Positions 1-9,394 are shown, counted from the first letter of the stretch. The stretch: 64,000 nucleotides of DNA from Actinopolyspora biskrensis (GCF_013408175.1 NZ_JACBYW010000004.1:257583-321582); one strand, 5' to 3'. Numbers and translations are program-made. Notes: generated from the letters alone by a model not told the origin.

Positions 1-64
1 CGCTCTCCGAGGCCTTCTGATTGGCCAGTGCTATACCGGCACGAACTTCTTCCACACCTGCCAT
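1..64 (-). CDS. Hypothetical short actinobacterial protein, N-terminal fragment (truncated by window edge)
   Basis: The minus strand has an ATG at 62-64 preceded by a strong GGAGGGGG ribosome-binding site. It reads MAGVEEVRAGIALANQKASES and then runs off the window. The alternating hydrophobic and polar residues suggest a helix, like the short helical proteins found near secretion or envelope genes in actinobacteria. Only 21 residues are visible, so no family can be assigned. The start and strand are well supported; the function is unknown. Confidence 0.6.
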   Translation of the reverse strand, partial: MAGVEEVRAGIALANQKASES

Positions 65-306
65 CGACTTGTCCCCCTCCGGGTGATCGTGTTCTGATGC
101 CACCGCCGCTGCGGGCGCGTTCACGTGGACACCGATGTCGATCACCAAAGTAGCGTTCCACCGCGGTGTTGCCGATCTCAGGTTGGCACTCGGCGTGTTC
201 GCCCGAAACGCCCGTACGGAGGTCCCTTCCGGCTGATTCGCCCGGAACCCCCGGAACGGCGGAGGAACGGCCGAACCGTCCTCCGCACCGGGCCGGAGGT
301 GCGCCT

Positions 307-828
307 TCAGGGGTCGACGTGATTCCCGGACTGGCTCTCCGGCCGGGAGGGCTGTGCGGGGCTCTGGTGGGGGGCTCCGGTCAACGGTCCCGCCGTGGTC
401 GCGGAGGCCACGTCTCCGGCGGAGTCGGTCCTCCCGGTGGTGCTCCACGCTTCCACGAGCATCCGCTCGCCCCGTGCGACCAGGGAACCGACCAGTGCGG
501 GGTCGTCGATCACGGTCCAGGCGCTCGGCGGTTCGCAGGAGACGCGGGCTCCGGTGAACCCGGGGCCGAGAACGTTCAGCAGCTCCCGCACCGCCCGGGA
601 GAGGGTGGCGGCCTGGTTCCCCGACGCCGGTGCGGAGGTGGTCCGTGCCAGCGTCACGGAACGGCACCCCGGTTCCTCGTCGGAGCAGTCCGCGGACTGC
701 ACGATCCGCCCCGCCGTCCGCCGGATCAGATCGTCGCACGCCCGGCGTGCCGTTTCCTCGTCCTCGGCGCCGACCACGACAGTGGTCAACAGCTCCACAG
801 CGAACTCGTCAGCCGTCACGGCCGTCAT
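307..828 (-). CDS. Hypothetical protein (about 173 aa)
   Basis: An acidic soluble protein with no signal peptide or membrane segment. The first 120 residues look globular (an AVELLTTVVVGAEDEETARRA-type alpha/beta stretch, then two segments with paired cysteines). The last 30 residues are a low-complexity Pro/Ser/Gly tail. I chose the ATG at 828. A GTG eight codons upstream (852) is possible, but it overlaps the PRC-barrel gene further. The start lies inside the 3' end of that gene (stop at 809), so the two are probably translated together. No family recognised. Confidence 0.6.
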   Translation of the reverse strand: MTAVTADEFAVELLTTVVVGAEDEETARRACDDLIRRTAGRIVQSADCSDEEPGCRSVTLARTTSAPASGNQAATLSRAVRELLNVLGPGFTGARVSCEPPSAWTVIDDPALVGSLVARGERMLVEAWSTTGRTDSAGDVASATTAGPLTGAPHQSPAQPSRPESQSGNHVDP

Positions 829-1414
829 TGTCCCGCAGCCGATCGACGGCACGGTCGGGTGCGCCCCCCGGGAGCGGGCCGTGGGCCCCCGGGCGGTGCG
901 GCTCCGGGGAATCTCCGCCGGGGGAGCCCTCGGCCCCTGTGCGAGGGGACTCCGAGGAGCGCTCCGGGGCGGGTACGTGCTCCTGTCCCGGAGCCGTCAT
1001 CGCCTCCGGTGGGCAGCTTCGGTTGCGTGCGTGCGAGTGCCGCGTTCGGGAGTTCGCGGCGGGGGTGCTTCCCGGAACCCCGGGAGGCGGTACTCCCGTG
1101 TCGTCGACGCCGTAGTGCTCGTAGAGTCTGCGCCCGTCCCGGTTCGAGAGGTGGCCGTGCTCGACGTCCACGTTCGGGGCCGTCCTCACCTGCCGCTTCG
1201 AGAAAACGAGCAGCAGGTGACCCCGGCTGAGGACGGCACCGTGCAGTGGGGCGAAGTTCTCACGCATCCCCAGGGGGCCGCTGCGAACCGTCACCCAGTC
1301 GGCCCGGTGGCTGGTGTCGTCGACGTAGACGTCCCCGACCCGTCCGATGCGTTCCCCGTCCTGATCGCGCACCTGGATGCCGAGCAGGTCCTGTGCGTGC
1401 GGCACTTCGCTCAT
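809..1414 (-). CDS. PRC-barrel domain protein
   Basis: About 201 aa. Residues 8-75 (DLLGIQVRDQDGERIGRVGDVYVDD and on) match the PRC-barrel fold, a small beta-barrel found in ribosome-maturation and photosynthetic reaction-centre proteins and in many actinobacterial stress proteins. After it comes a conserved short motif ending in LYEHYGVDD and a disordered Pro/Ser-rich tail of about 70 residues. The ATG at 1414 follows a GGCGGGGG purine stretch. A longer reading from 1507 adds a Gly-rich N-terminus unlike the family. It overlaps the downstream hypothetical gene. The specific role is unknown. Confidence 0.8.
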   Translation of the reverse strand: MSEVPHAQDLLGIQVRDQDGERIGRVGDVYVDDTSHRADWVTVRSGPLGMRENFAPLHGAVLSRGHLLLVFSKRQVRTAPNVDVEHGHLSNRDGRRLYEHYGVDDTGVPPPGVPGSTPAANSRTRHSHARNRSCPPEAMTAPGQEHVPAPERSSESPRTGAEGSPGGDSPEPHRPGAHGPLPGGAPDRAVDRLRDNDGRDG

Positions 1415-1598
1415 GGCCCCCGCCTCGGTCGTGCTCGGGATGACGAGTGTTCCTCCGCCGCCGTCAGTTCCGAGTCCTACGCTGCCCGGTTCGCCGGGTG
1501 AGCGCAAATCCTGCGGATGCGGGGACCGGTGGCACCGGGTCCGCCCCGGCGGAGCGGGCGAAGTCTCCGCCGTCCGGCACGGGCACCGGCCGAGCGGT

Positions 1599-2336
1599 TC
1601 AACGGAACGCCGTCACGTCGATGGCTCCTCCACCGCACACCCGGCCGTGGTTCCAGTCGAGCCGGAACGAATCGGTTTCGTCCGGCGGGGTGACACTGAC
1701 CCCGCTCGGGGCGGGCTCACAGGGGTTGCCCGACGGATCGGTACCGCTCGGAACGACACTCCAGTGCAGCCGTGCCGAAGAGGTCTCGTCCGGAGCCAGT
1801 CTGACGGTGCTGGGGCCAGGAGCGGCGTTCCTGGACACATCGGTGGGCAGCGGGGCGCCGGACTCGTCGAGCAGTTCCAGTCCCGGGTACCCGTAGAGCG
1901 TGCACGTGCTGTCGCCGGTGTTGCGCAGCGTCAGCTCGGCGTAGCGCTGTCCGGCCCCCGGGCTGCCCCGCTTCAGGGCACCGTCCAGCACCCCGGTGTG
2001 ACAACGGCTCGTCGAAGGACGTTGTCCGGCGTTGGTGGAGGTTCTTCCGGTCGATTCTCTCCCTTCCGAGGTCGAGGAAGCGGTGGAGCGCTCCGCCGAG
2101 CTCCGGTCCGTCCGTGCTCCGTCGGCGGAGTCGTCGGTTCGTGTGCGGGACGTCGACGCGCCCGTCGCTCCCGCGGCGGAGTCGCCGGACGTTCCCATCG
2201 CTTCGCCCGCCGATCCGGACAGCTCGTTCGCGGGGTCGGCCTGCTGACCGCACCCGGCGAGCAGAGCACCTGTGAGCAGGGTCGTCGTCGCCGCGAAAAC
2301 GCGGAAACCGAGACCGTTCCGTCGATGGGGAACCAT
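1599..2336 (-). CDS. DUF4232 domain lipoprotein
   Basis: 245 aa. The N-terminus is a lipoprotein signal: basic start, hydrophobic core, and lipobox LLAGC with lipidated Cys29. Residues 30-110 are a Ser/Thr/Gly/Glu-rich disordered linker. Residues 112-245 match DUF4232, with the two-cysteine pattern RCHTG...STCTLYGYPGLELLD and a C-terminal CGGGAIDVT strand. DUF4232 lipoproteins are surface-exposed in actinobacteria and have no agreed function. The ATG has a GGGAGGTG ribosome-binding site. It stands alone, with a long gap upstream. Confidence 0.88.
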   Translation of the reverse strand: MVPHRRNGLGFRVFAATTTLLTGALLAGCGQQADPANELSGSAGEAMGTSGDSAAGATGASTSRTRTDDSADGARTDRSSAERSTASSTSEGRESTGRTSTNAGQRPSTSRCHTGVLDGALKRGSPGAGQRYAELTLRNTGDSTCTLYGYPGLELLDESGAPLPTDVSRNAAPGPSTVRLAPDETSSARLHWSVVPSGTDPSGNPCEPAPSGVSVTPPDETDSFRLDWNHGRVCGGGAIDVTAFR

Positions 2337-3132
2337 TGCGGCACCTCCCGTTGCTACCGGTTTCGTCGATTCACCGTTGATCCGTTTCTCTTCCCGTAGG
2401 ACGTGTCGGTTGCCCAGGGGTTGCTTCCGTAGTACCGAACTGGGCGAGATCGACTCAGCTGCCCGTTGGGTCCGATTCGCCCGGGCGCGGTGCGGCCCCG
2501 TTGTCGTCGCGTGGCGGACAGGGCCCGTTCGGGCGCGGGGTGATCGAGCTTCGCGTGTGCCCGTGAGTTCGTCACGCCGGGTCGCCGAACGGGCTCGCCG
2601 CGTGTTGTTCCCTCTTTCGCGCGAGTGGGCTCACTCACTGCGGACCGTACTCCTCGGCCCCGGGGAATGCCGTGTCCCGCGGTGTTCGTGGAGACGAATT
2701 CGCTGGTGTGCGAGCTGCAGCGCGGGCAGGGGGCACGTTCGGGTGGCCGGGGTCCGAATGAAGCGAATCGGCATCGCACCGCGGACGGGTGTTCTACAGT
2801 CGTGCGCGTGAACGTCCGGGCTGCGTGGAGTCCGGGGGTGTCCCCGAGAGCAGCGCGGCGCACTCCGGGGAAAGTGGGGGAACACCCTGAAGTGCAACGA
2901 TGTGCGGTACGCGAGATTCATGGGGAGCAGGAACAGGCCTGCCCGGTTCCGGGGCGCGTGCGAAGGACTTCCGGTCGGGACTCTCGGCGATTCGGAGTTT
3001 TCGGCGGTGTTGTGGAGGATCGTGGTGGAGACACGGGAAGGCGGGTGTTCCCGTTCCGGGGACGCGAGGAACCGAGTGAGAACGGTGGCTCGTGGTGCTG
3101 GATGATGCGGCTATGAGCGGACGAGATCTGAT
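2337..3132. other. Intergenic region between divergent genes, about 0.8 kb
   Basis: Separates the DUF4232 lipoprotein (leftward) from the DMT transporter (rightward). Open frames here have Arg/Pro/Gly-rich compositions typical of antisense noise in GC-rich DNA and lack ribosome-binding sites. No strong palindrome or RNA gene was seen. It must contain the two divergent promoters. Confidence 0.6.
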
Positions 3133-4053
3133 ATGACCATGTTCGCGGTTGTACTCGCGGCCGTGGCGGCCTTCGGATACGCCTTCGGAGCTCGCCTGCA
3201 GCACGGTGCGGTCCACGACACGATCTCCGGACGAGGCCTGGGGGTGCGCAACCAGCTGCGCCTGGTGCGCAACACCCGGTGGCTGTTGGGGTTGATCTGC
3301 CTGGGCAGCGGCACTGTCCTGCACGCCCTGGCACTGGGGTTCGCTCCGCTCAGCGTGGTACAGCCGCTCGGGGTGCTGGCCCTGCCGATCACCGTGCTGC
3401 TGAACTCGGGCGGAAACGCCGGAGAGTTGGGCAAGCTGCCGCGTTCCACGATCGTGGCGGTCTTGATGAGTGGTGGCGGTGTCGCCGCGTTCGTCTTCCT
3501 GGCGGTGCGGAGCGCGACCCCGACTTCGGTGACTTCGGAGGCGGCCGTGACCGCGGTCCAGCTCGTCACCGTGGCGGTGCTGGTGTTCGGGGTGGTGGCC
3601 CTGCTGAGTCGCCGCTCGGTACGCTGCGTCGCCTACGCCTCCGGGTGCGCCGTGGCGTACGGTCTCGTTTCGCTGCTGCTCCGCGCGGTGTCCCAGCAGG
3701 TGACCTCCGGAAAGCTCGCCGAGGTCCAGCTGTGGTTGCTGCTGGCCATGGTGGTGGCGGTTCTCGTCGGGGGATGGCTGCTGCAGCACGCCTACGCGAG
3801 CGGCCCGCCTGATCTCGCCGTCGCCTGTCTGACCGTTATCGACCCGTTGGTGGCCGTTGGGCTCGGCATCGGCCTGCTGGGGGAGGCCGACGCCGTCGGC
3901 ACGCCGACCGCGGCGGCCGAAGTGGTGTGCGCTGCGATCGCTTGCGCCGGTGTATTCGCGCTTGCGCGCTACCACCCGGACAACCGGAGCGGCGTTGCAC
4001 CTACCGTGACCGAGGACAACGACCGCCGGGTCACGTCGATTGACAGTTCGTAA
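3133..4053 (+). CDS. DMT-superfamily (EamA/NIPA-like) membrane transporter
   Basis: 306 aa with about nine hydrophobic segments, starting at residues 3-19 and 48-66, and a polar tail. The pattern is that of the drug/metabolite transporter superfamily: an internal repeat with APLSVVQPLGVLALPITVLL in the first half and VACLTVIDPLVAVGLGIGLL in the second. Many actinobacterial homologues of this length sit beside glycosyltransferases. Its stop is 12 bp before the next gene, so it probably heads an operon with the GT4, hydrolase and second GT4. The substrate cannot be read from sequence. An ATG two codons in (3139) is also possible. Confidence 0.78.
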   Translation: MTMFAVVLAAVAAFGYAFGARLQHGAVHDTISGRGLGVRNQLRLVRNTRWLLGLICLGSGTVLHALALGFAPLSVVQPLGVLALPITVLLNSGGNAGELGKLPRSTIVAVLMSGGGVAAFVFLAVRSATPTSVTSEAAVTAVQLVTVAVLVFGVVALLSRRSVRCVAYASGCAVAYGLVSLLLRAVSQQVTSGKLAEVQLWLLLAMVVAVLVGGWLLQHAYASGPPDLAVACLTVIDPLVAVGLGIGLLGEADAVGTPTAAAEVVCAAIACAGVFALARYHPDNRSGVAPTVTEDNDRRVTSIDSS

Positions 4054-4065
4054 TGGGAGTAGCAG

Positions 4066-5301
4066 GTGACTTCGCAACCAAGCGGCCGGCCACTGCGGAT
4101 CGTGATCGGTGCCGTCATGTATCCGCCCGACGTCAACGGTGCCGCTAGCTTCGGACACCGGCTCGCGACGGGCCTGGCCGCACGTGGCCACGATGTGCAC
4201 GTGATCTGCCACGCCTCGGACCGGAGGTCGCACACCGCGGTCGAGGACGGCGTTACCGTCCACCGGGTCGGCTCTTACGCCACCCCGGTCCACCCCACGG
4301 CCAGGATGTGCTCTCCGTGGCGTGCCTCCTCCGAGGCGAAGAGGTTGTTGGCCGAGATCCGACCGGATGTGGTGCACGTCCAGTCCCACTTCTTCATCGG
4401 CCGCGGAGTGATCAACGCCGCCCGCAGGATGGACATTCCGCTGGTGGCGACCAATCACTTCATGCCCGAGAACATCTTCGGGTACCTGCGGATTCCCAGG
4501 GGACTGCAGTCCGTCACGGCCAAGGTGCTGTGGAGGAACCTGGTCAGGCACTACAGCAAGGCGGCAACGGTGACCGCGCCGACACCGCGCGCCGTTCGAC
4601 TGCTGCGGGAGAACGGCTTCGAGAAGCGTGCGCTGCCGATCTCCTGCGGGATCGACATCGACCGGTATCGCAGCGCCGCGGCCGAATATCGTGAGCAGCA
4701 CCCGTTCCCCGAGGTCAGGACCGTGCTGTTCGTGGGAAGACTCGACGAGGAAAAGCACGTCGAGGATCTGTTGCGTGCGATGTCCCTGCTGCGCGCGGAC
4801 GTGTCCACCCGCCTGGAGATCGTCGGGGACGGGAGCAGGAAGGAGACCCTCGAGCACCTCGCCGCCGAGCTCGGCATAGCGGACAGGGTGTGCTTCACCG
4901 GCTTCGTGGACGACGAGGAGCTGTTGGCCGCCTACGCGCGTGCCGACGTGTTCTGCATGCCCAGCATCGCGGAGCTGCAGAGCCTGGCGACGATGGAGGC
5001 GATGTCGGCTCGTACGGCTGTGGTGCTGGCCAACGCGATGGCCCTGCCCCACTTGGTTCGACCGGGCCGCAACGGCTGGCTCTACCCTCCGGGGGATGTC
5101 CACGCGTTGGCCAAGGCCGTCGACGAGATCGTCACCGACCGTTCGACCGTCGACGCCATGGGGGCCTTCAGCGAGCAGATCATTTCCGACGCGCACGACA
5201 TCGACGCGGTGCTGGCCAGGTTCGAGTCGGTCTACCGGCATCTGATCGATCCGGGGAGGGCCGACGACCCGGTGGAGATCCACACCGAGATGGCGAGCTG
5301 A
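4066..5301 (+). CDS. GT4 family glycosyltransferase
   Basis: 411 aa, GT-B fold. The N-terminal domain opens with the acceptor-binding pattern MYPPDVNGAASFGHRLATGL, and the C-terminal domain carries the nucleotide-sugar loop VLFVGRLDEEKHVEDLL. The conserved acidic motif PSIAELQSLATMEAM (two Glu seven apart, near residue 305) is the GT4 EX7E signature of the PimB/digalactosyldiacylglycerol-synthase-like branch. It probably moves a hexose from a nucleotide sugar to a lipid or glycan at the inner membrane face. GTG start 12 bp after the transporter. The hydrolase starts 12 bp downstream, so it is part of one operon. Confidence 0.9.
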   Translation: MTSQPSGRPLRIVIGAVMYPPDVNGAASFGHRLATGLAARGHDVHVICHASDRRSHTAVEDGVTVHRVGSYATPVHPTARMCSPWRASSEAKRLLAEIRPDVVHVQSHFFIGRGVINAARRMDIPLVATNHFMPENIFGYLRIPRGLQSVTAKVLWRNLVRHYSKAATVTAPTPRAVRLLRENGFEKRALPISCGIDIDRYRSAAAEYREQHPFPEVRTVLFVGRLDEEKHVEDLLRAMSLLRADVSTRLEIVGDGSRKETLEHLAAELGIADRVCFTGFVDDEELLAAYARADVFCMPSIAELQSLATMEAMSARTAVVLANAMALPHLVRPGRNGWLYPPGDVHALAKAVDEIVTDRSTVDAMGAFSEQIISDAHDIDAVLARFESVYRHLIDPGRADDPVEIHTEMAS

Positions 5302-5312
5302 GGCGATTCGTC

Positions 5313-6281
5313 GTGGGCGAGTCGACGACCGCGGCGAGCGGTTCCGGGGAACTCACCGCCAGGGTGAGCCGTTCGACGTTGTCCGTGCTGGGCAGCGCTC
5401 TGAGATTCTGGCGGTACGCCCCGACCGCCGTTCCGCCGGGGGAAGTCGGGCAGGACCGCCCCGGCGAGGGCGGGAACGGGGACGTGAGTCGCGGGACCGG
5501 CAGCAGGTTGATCATGCTGCACGGGTTGCGCGGTACCCACCACGGACTCGGGCTGATCGTGGGTTCCCTCCCGGAGCGGGAGGTGCTGGTTCCCGACCTT
5601 CCCGGGTTCGGCGAGTCGGAGCCGATGACCGCGGAGAAGCACGATGTGGCCGGGTACGCGAAGGCCGTCGTGGAACTGCTCCGTGAGGTTCGTGCGGACG
5701 GGGAGCGTTTCGATCTGCTCGGGCACTCCTTCGGTTCGGTGGTGGCCGCCGCGGTGGCCGCGCGGGCTCCCGAGCTGGTCCGCGGGCTGGTGCTGGTCAA
5801 CCCGATAGCCACTTCGCCGGTTCACGGGGCTTCCTCCGTGCTTACCCGGATCACCTCCTCTTACTACCGCTTGGGCGAGCTGCTGCCCGCGGGCGCGGGC
5901 AGGGAGCTGCTGTCGAACCGGTGGATCGTGCTCGCCGCGACCCGTGTCATGCTCCGCACTCGCGACTCGCGGGTGCGCCGGTTCGTCTACGACAGCCATC
6001 TGCGGCACTTCAGCCGTTTCCACAGTCCGGCGCTCGTGGCCGAGACCTATCGTGCCTCGATCAGCACAGCGGTCGAGGACCACGCCGAGCGGGTGAAGTC
6101 CCCCACCCTGCTGATCGCCGGGGCGACGGACGAGATCGCCCCGCTCGAAGGGCAGCGGCGGCTGGTTCACGGGCTCGTGGACGGGCGGTTGCGGGTCGTC
6201 GACGGGGTCGGACATCTCGTGCACTACGAGGCGCCCGAACGTGCCGCTCGGGAGATCCGCTCGTTTCTGGACGAGTCGTGA
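5313..6281 (+). CDS. Alpha/beta hydrolase
   Basis: 322 aa. After a 65-residue variable lead comes the core: the oxyanion HG turn (MLHGLRG, 69-75), the nucleophile elbow GHSFG with Ser139, the acid region GATDEIAP and the catalytic His in GVGHLVHYE. The cap carries a long helical insert. The GTG at 5313 is the first start after the upstream GT4 stop. Such hydrolases between GT4 genes may deacylate a glycolipid or act on an activated acyl donor; that role is inferred from position only. Its stop overlaps a GTG of the next gene. Confidence 0.85.
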   Translation: MGESTTAASGSGELTARVSRSTLSVLGSALRFWRYAPTAVPPGEVGQDRPGEGGNGDVSRGTGSRLIMLHGLRGTHHGLGLIVGSLPEREVLVPDLPGFGESEPMTAEKHDVAGYAKAVVELLREVRADGERFDLLGHSFGSVVAAAVAARAPELVRGLVLVNPIATSPVHGASSVLTRITSSYYRLGELLPAGAGRELLSNRWIVLAATRVMLRTRDSRVRRFVYDSHLRHFSRFHSPALVAETYRASISTAVEDHAERVKSPTLLIAGATDEIAPLEGQRRLVHGLVDGRLRVVDGVGHLVHYEAPERAAREIRSFLDES

Positions 6282-6346
6282 ACGCGGCGGGGAGGGGCGC
6301 GCGTTCGCCCGCCGGGGACGACGAGCGCGGTGCGCGGGACGCGGAC

Positions 6347-7453
6347 ATGCGGATATTCGTCGATGCTCGTTGGACACGTACCGACTTCCCGGACGGCATC
6401 AGTCGTTACACGGCGGGACTGGTCGAGGCGTTGCACCGGATCCGTCCGGTGACCGTGCTGATCCACGACCCGGCCCAGCTCGGGTTGCTGCCAGCGGGGG
6501 TACCGCACGAGCTGATCAACAGCCCGTTCTCGCCGCGGGAGCTGTGGGTATCGCGCACCCTGCACCGGCTCGGTGCCGAAGTGGTGTTCAGCCCGATGCA
6601 GGTGATCGGTGGGTTCCGGCGCCGTTACGCGCAGGTCCTCACCCTGCACGACCTGATCTACTACCGGTATCCGAAACCCCCGGAATTCCTCCCGCTGCCG
6701 GTGCGGATCGTGTGGTGGCTGTTCCACCACGCCTGGTGGCCGCAACGCGTGCTGCTCAACCGCGCCGACCTGGTGATCACCGTGAGCGAGACGACCAAGA
6801 GGCTGATCGAGCGGCATCGTCTGACGCGGCGTCCCGTCGCGGTCGTCCCCAACGCTCCGACCGCTTCGTCGCCCGCGGACACCGGAAGTGCCGGCAGCAC
6901 GGCGCGGACGGCCGAACAGGACGGGCAGGGCCGAGCTCCCTCCGCGTTGCTGTACATGGGGTCGTTCATGCCGTACAAGAACGTCACCACGCTCATCTCA
7001 GCGATGGACAGGCTGCCCGGTTACCGGCTCCACCTGTTGAGCCGGATCGACCCGGCCAGGCGACGCTCCCTGCGGGAAGTGGTCCCCAGCGGTGCCGACG
7101 TGGTTTTCTGGAACGGTGTGTCCGAGGAGGATTACGGGGACCTGCTGGGGAACGCGGCGGCTCTCGTGACCGCTTCCAAGGACGAGGGCTTCGGGCTCCC
7201 GCTGATCGAAGCCATGAACGCGGAAACCCCGGTGGTCTGCAGTGACATCCCGATATTCCGCGAAGTGACGGGTGGGCACGCGCAGTTCTTCGCCCCGGAT
7301 TCGGTTTCCGGATTCATCGCGGCCGTGCGCCGCTCGGAGGATCCGGAAACCAGAGCGGAAACGGTCGAGTCCGCGCGCGCCCACGCCGCCGGTTTCACCT
7401 GGGAGGAATCCGCGCGCAAACTCCACGAATCGATTCGTCGGATGATTTCGTGA
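6347..7453 (+). CDS. GT4 family glycosyltransferase (second in operon)
   Basis: About 368 aa, GT-B fold. The start MRIFVDARWTRTDFPDG-ISRY forms the first Rossmann strand and acceptor loop of WbdB/RfaB-like GT4 enzymes. The donor site has YMGSFMPYKNVTTLI and the EX7E motif DEGFGLPLIEAMNA, followed by the usual VVCSDIPIFREV. A GTG at 6278 overlaps the hydrolase stop (GTGA) and would add 23 residues. I prefer 6347 because the fold begins there, but coupling through 6278 is plausible. Probably acts in the same envelope-glycan pathway as the other GT4. Confidence 0.87.
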   Translation: MRIFVDARWTRTDFPDGISRYTAGLVEALHRIRPVTVLIHDPAQLGLLPAGVPHELINSPFSPRELWVSRTLHRLGAEVVFSPMQVIGGFRRRYAQVLTLHDLIYYRYPKPPEFLPLPVRIVWWLFHHAWWPQRVLLNRADLVITVSETTKRLIERHRLTRRPVAVVPNAPTASSPADTGSAGSTARTAEQDGQGRAPSALLYMGSFMPYKNVTTLISAMDRLPGYRLHLLSRIDPARRRSLREVVPSGADVVFWNGVSEEDYGDLLGNAAALVTASKDEGFGLPLIEAMNAETPVVCSDIPIFREVTGGHAQFFAPDSVSGFIAAVRRSEDPETRAETVESARAHAAGFTWEESARKLHESIRRMIS

Positions 7454-7655
7454 CGCGGTTCCGACAGGACTCCGTCGGCTCGGTCGTCATGGGAGTTCGG
7501 GGAACGGAATCGCCCGTTTTCCCGGAAGTGGGGCCCGGACCTCGAACAACGTCCCGGGAACCCCTGTGATCACTCGTCCCGGCGGTGTGGAGTTTCGGTG
7601 CCGCCGCGCCGGACGGGGCCGGGGTCGGATGCGGGCCCCGTGCGAATCCCGCCGG

Positions 7656-8108
7656 TCAGTGCGTCCAGATCTTGAACGCTCTTACCACGAACGGGGAACG
7701 CGGAACGAAACTGCCCTCGGGGTAGGTGCTGAAGTCCCCTCTGGTGCCGCAGTGCGCGTCCTGGTACACGGTGACGGGGCGATTCAACCGGTTGACGAAG
7801 GAATGCGCCTCCAAGCCGTCGCTCAGCGGAACACACTCCTCCATGTTGGTCGTACGCAGGTCGGCGGAATGCGGACTGCCGCCGTACTGGTGTTCGGGCC
7901 AGGCGCAGAAGACGCCGGACTCGCACTGCGCTTCGTCCTGCTCGGGAGCGGGGACGGCCGCCGCCGGAGCCCCCAGCCCCACCGCTGTCAGGGCCAGCAC
8001 CAGCGGTGTGCACCTCGCTCGCGACCGCCGCGGCGTTGTCGGGACCCGCGTGCTCTCCCGTCCGGGGAGTTTCCCGCGGGGAGTGGTCACACGTGAAGCG
8101 AACCTCAT
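7656..8108 (-). CDS. Secreted peptidase inhibitor family I36 protein
   Basis: 150 aa with a long basic N-region, a hydrophobic segment near 35-50 and an AAA-type cleavage site around residue 51. The mature part begins CESGVFCAWPEHQYGG and contains four cysteines. This is the beta/gamma-crystallin-like pattern of family I36 inhibitors, related to the Streptomyces metalloprotease inhibitor SMPI. ATG at 8108 follows AAGGAG. A secreted subtilisin is encoded 10 kb away, but nothing links the two. The 200 bp before it on the left are non-coding, between convergent genes. Confidence 0.82.
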   Translation of the reverse strand: MRFASRVTTPRGKLPGRESTRVPTTPRRSRARCTPLVLALTAVGLGAPAAAVPAPEQDEAQCESGVFCAWPEHQYGGSPHSADLRTTNMEECVPLSDGLEAHSFVNRLNRPVTVYQDAHCGTRGDFSTYPEGSFVPRSPFVVRAFKIWTH

Positions 8109-8346
8109 GAGAAGTGACTCCTTTCCGGTCGTGAATCGATTGCCGGGATTCGTGTCGAAACCTCTTGGTCAACATGGCGAAGGCGGGAGTCGGTTTGCCA
8201 GCGAACCGTCCGGATTCACCCCGGAAGAGTGTTTTTTCGTGCTTTCGGCGTGACGTGGGAAACTTCGGAAATTACACGAAAGAGTGTTCCTGTGACGTTG
8301 TGCGTGCGAGGTGGCGAAAATTCGCGGTGTCCGGTGTCATGGAAGT

Positions 8347-9321
8347 ATGCAGACCACAGTGTTGGGAAAGACGGGTATGGAGGTGTCCCGGATCGCCTTC
8401 GGCACCTGGCAGCTGGGTGGCGAGTGGGGATCCTTCGACGAGGAACAGGCCGTCACCGCGATCCGCCACGCGCGTGAGCTGGGGGTCAATTTCTTCGACA
8501 CGGCACAGGCCTACGGCTTCGGCAAGTCCGAGGAGGTCCTGGGGCGCGCGCTGCGGGACGAGCTGAAGAGGGACCGGGACAGCCTGGTCATCGCGACCAA
8601 GGGCGGTATCAATCCCGGAGGGGAACGCCCGAGGGACGCGCGGCGCGCGAACCTGCGTCAGGGCGTGACCGAGAGCCTGAGCTCCCTCGGCGTGGACCAC
8701 ATCGACCTGTACCAGGTGCACTGGCCGGACGAGCGGACCCCGGCCGAGGAGACCGCGAGCGCGCTGCAGGAGCTCGTGGACGAGGGCAAGATCCGCCACG
8801 TGGGCGTGTCCAACTACGACGCCGCCCAGATGGCGGAGTTCGACCGCACCCGTCCCGTGGAGACGCTCCAACCGCCGTACCACCTGTTTCGACGTGGTAT
8901 CGAACGGGAGGTGCTGCCCTACACGCGTGAGCACGACATCGGCGTGCTCGCCTACAGCCCGTTGGCCAGCGGACTGTTGACGGGCAGGCTCTCCACGGAG
9001 AGCACCTTCGAGTCGAGCGACTGGCGTGCCCACTCCTCGGCCTTCCAGGGCGACACGTTCCGGCGCAATCTGGACATCGTGGAACAGCTCTCCCGGTTCG
9101 CCGCCGAACGTGGGACGAACGTGAGTCAGCTCGCGATCGCCTGGGTGCTCGCCCAGCGGGGCGTGCACGTCGCGATCGTCGGGGCGCGGAGTTCGCGCAA
9201 CATCGAGAACAGCCTGGCCGCCGCCGATCTGGAGCTGACCCCGCAGGACCTGGTCGAGATCGACAGCATTACCTCCTCCGCCGTGTCGATCGAGGGGGCC
9301 AGCCCGGAAGGCGTGGCCTGA
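8347..9321 (+). CDS. Aldo/keto reductase
   Basis: 324 aa TIM-barrel NADPH oxidoreductase. The catalytic tetrad is intact: Asp51 and Tyr56 in DTAQAYGFG, Lys85 in ATKGG, and His125 in YQVHWPD. The C-terminal cofactor-binding segment AIVGARSSRNIENSL is present. The start was set at ATG 8347 because the family begins MxxxxLGxTGMEVS. It diverges from the I36 inhibitor gene, leaving a shared promoter of about 240 bp. Substrate unknown. The gene is followed by a repeat fragment and a large hairpin. Confidence 0.92.
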   Translation: MQTTVLGKTGMEVSRIAFGTWQLGGEWGSFDEEQAVTAIRHARELGVNFFDTAQAYGFGKSEEVLGRALRDELKRDRDSLVIATKGGINPGGERPRDARRANLRQGVTESLSSLGVDHIDLYQVHWPDERTPAEETASALQELVDEGKIRHVGVSNYDAAQMAEFDRTRPVETLQPPYHLFRRGIEREVLPYTREHDIGVLAYSPLASGLLTGRLSTESTFESSDWRAHSSAFQGDTFRRNLDIVEQLSRFAAERGTNVSQLAIAWVLAQRGVHVAIVGARSSRNIENSLAAADLELTPQDLVEIDSITSSAVSIEGASPEGVA

Positions 9322-9340
9322 GACCCCACGGAGGAGGGCT

Positions 9341-9381
9341 CGTGCGGCCTGGTCGGGTGGCCGTCACGTGAGTCGGCGCCT
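9341..9381 (+). repeat. Left-end fragment of the dispersed structured repeat (fragment E)
   Basis: About 40 bp that match the first part of the repeat family described at 39515: a GGTCGGGTGGCC stretch, then CGTCACGTGAGTCGGCGCC. After this the match stops, so the inner hairpin is absent. It lies just after the aldo/keto reductase stop codon and next to a long unrelated hairpin. Same orientation as the 39-kb and 55-kb copies. Confidence 0.75.
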
Positions 9382-9394
9382 CGGGAACTTCCGA

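Noticed and set aside
2794-5283. 829-codon minus-strand open frame opposite the transporter and glycosyltransferase
   Set aside because: His/Gln/Arg/Val-rich composition without any domain. It is the antisense shadow of the real plus-strand genes, which have intact motifs and starts.
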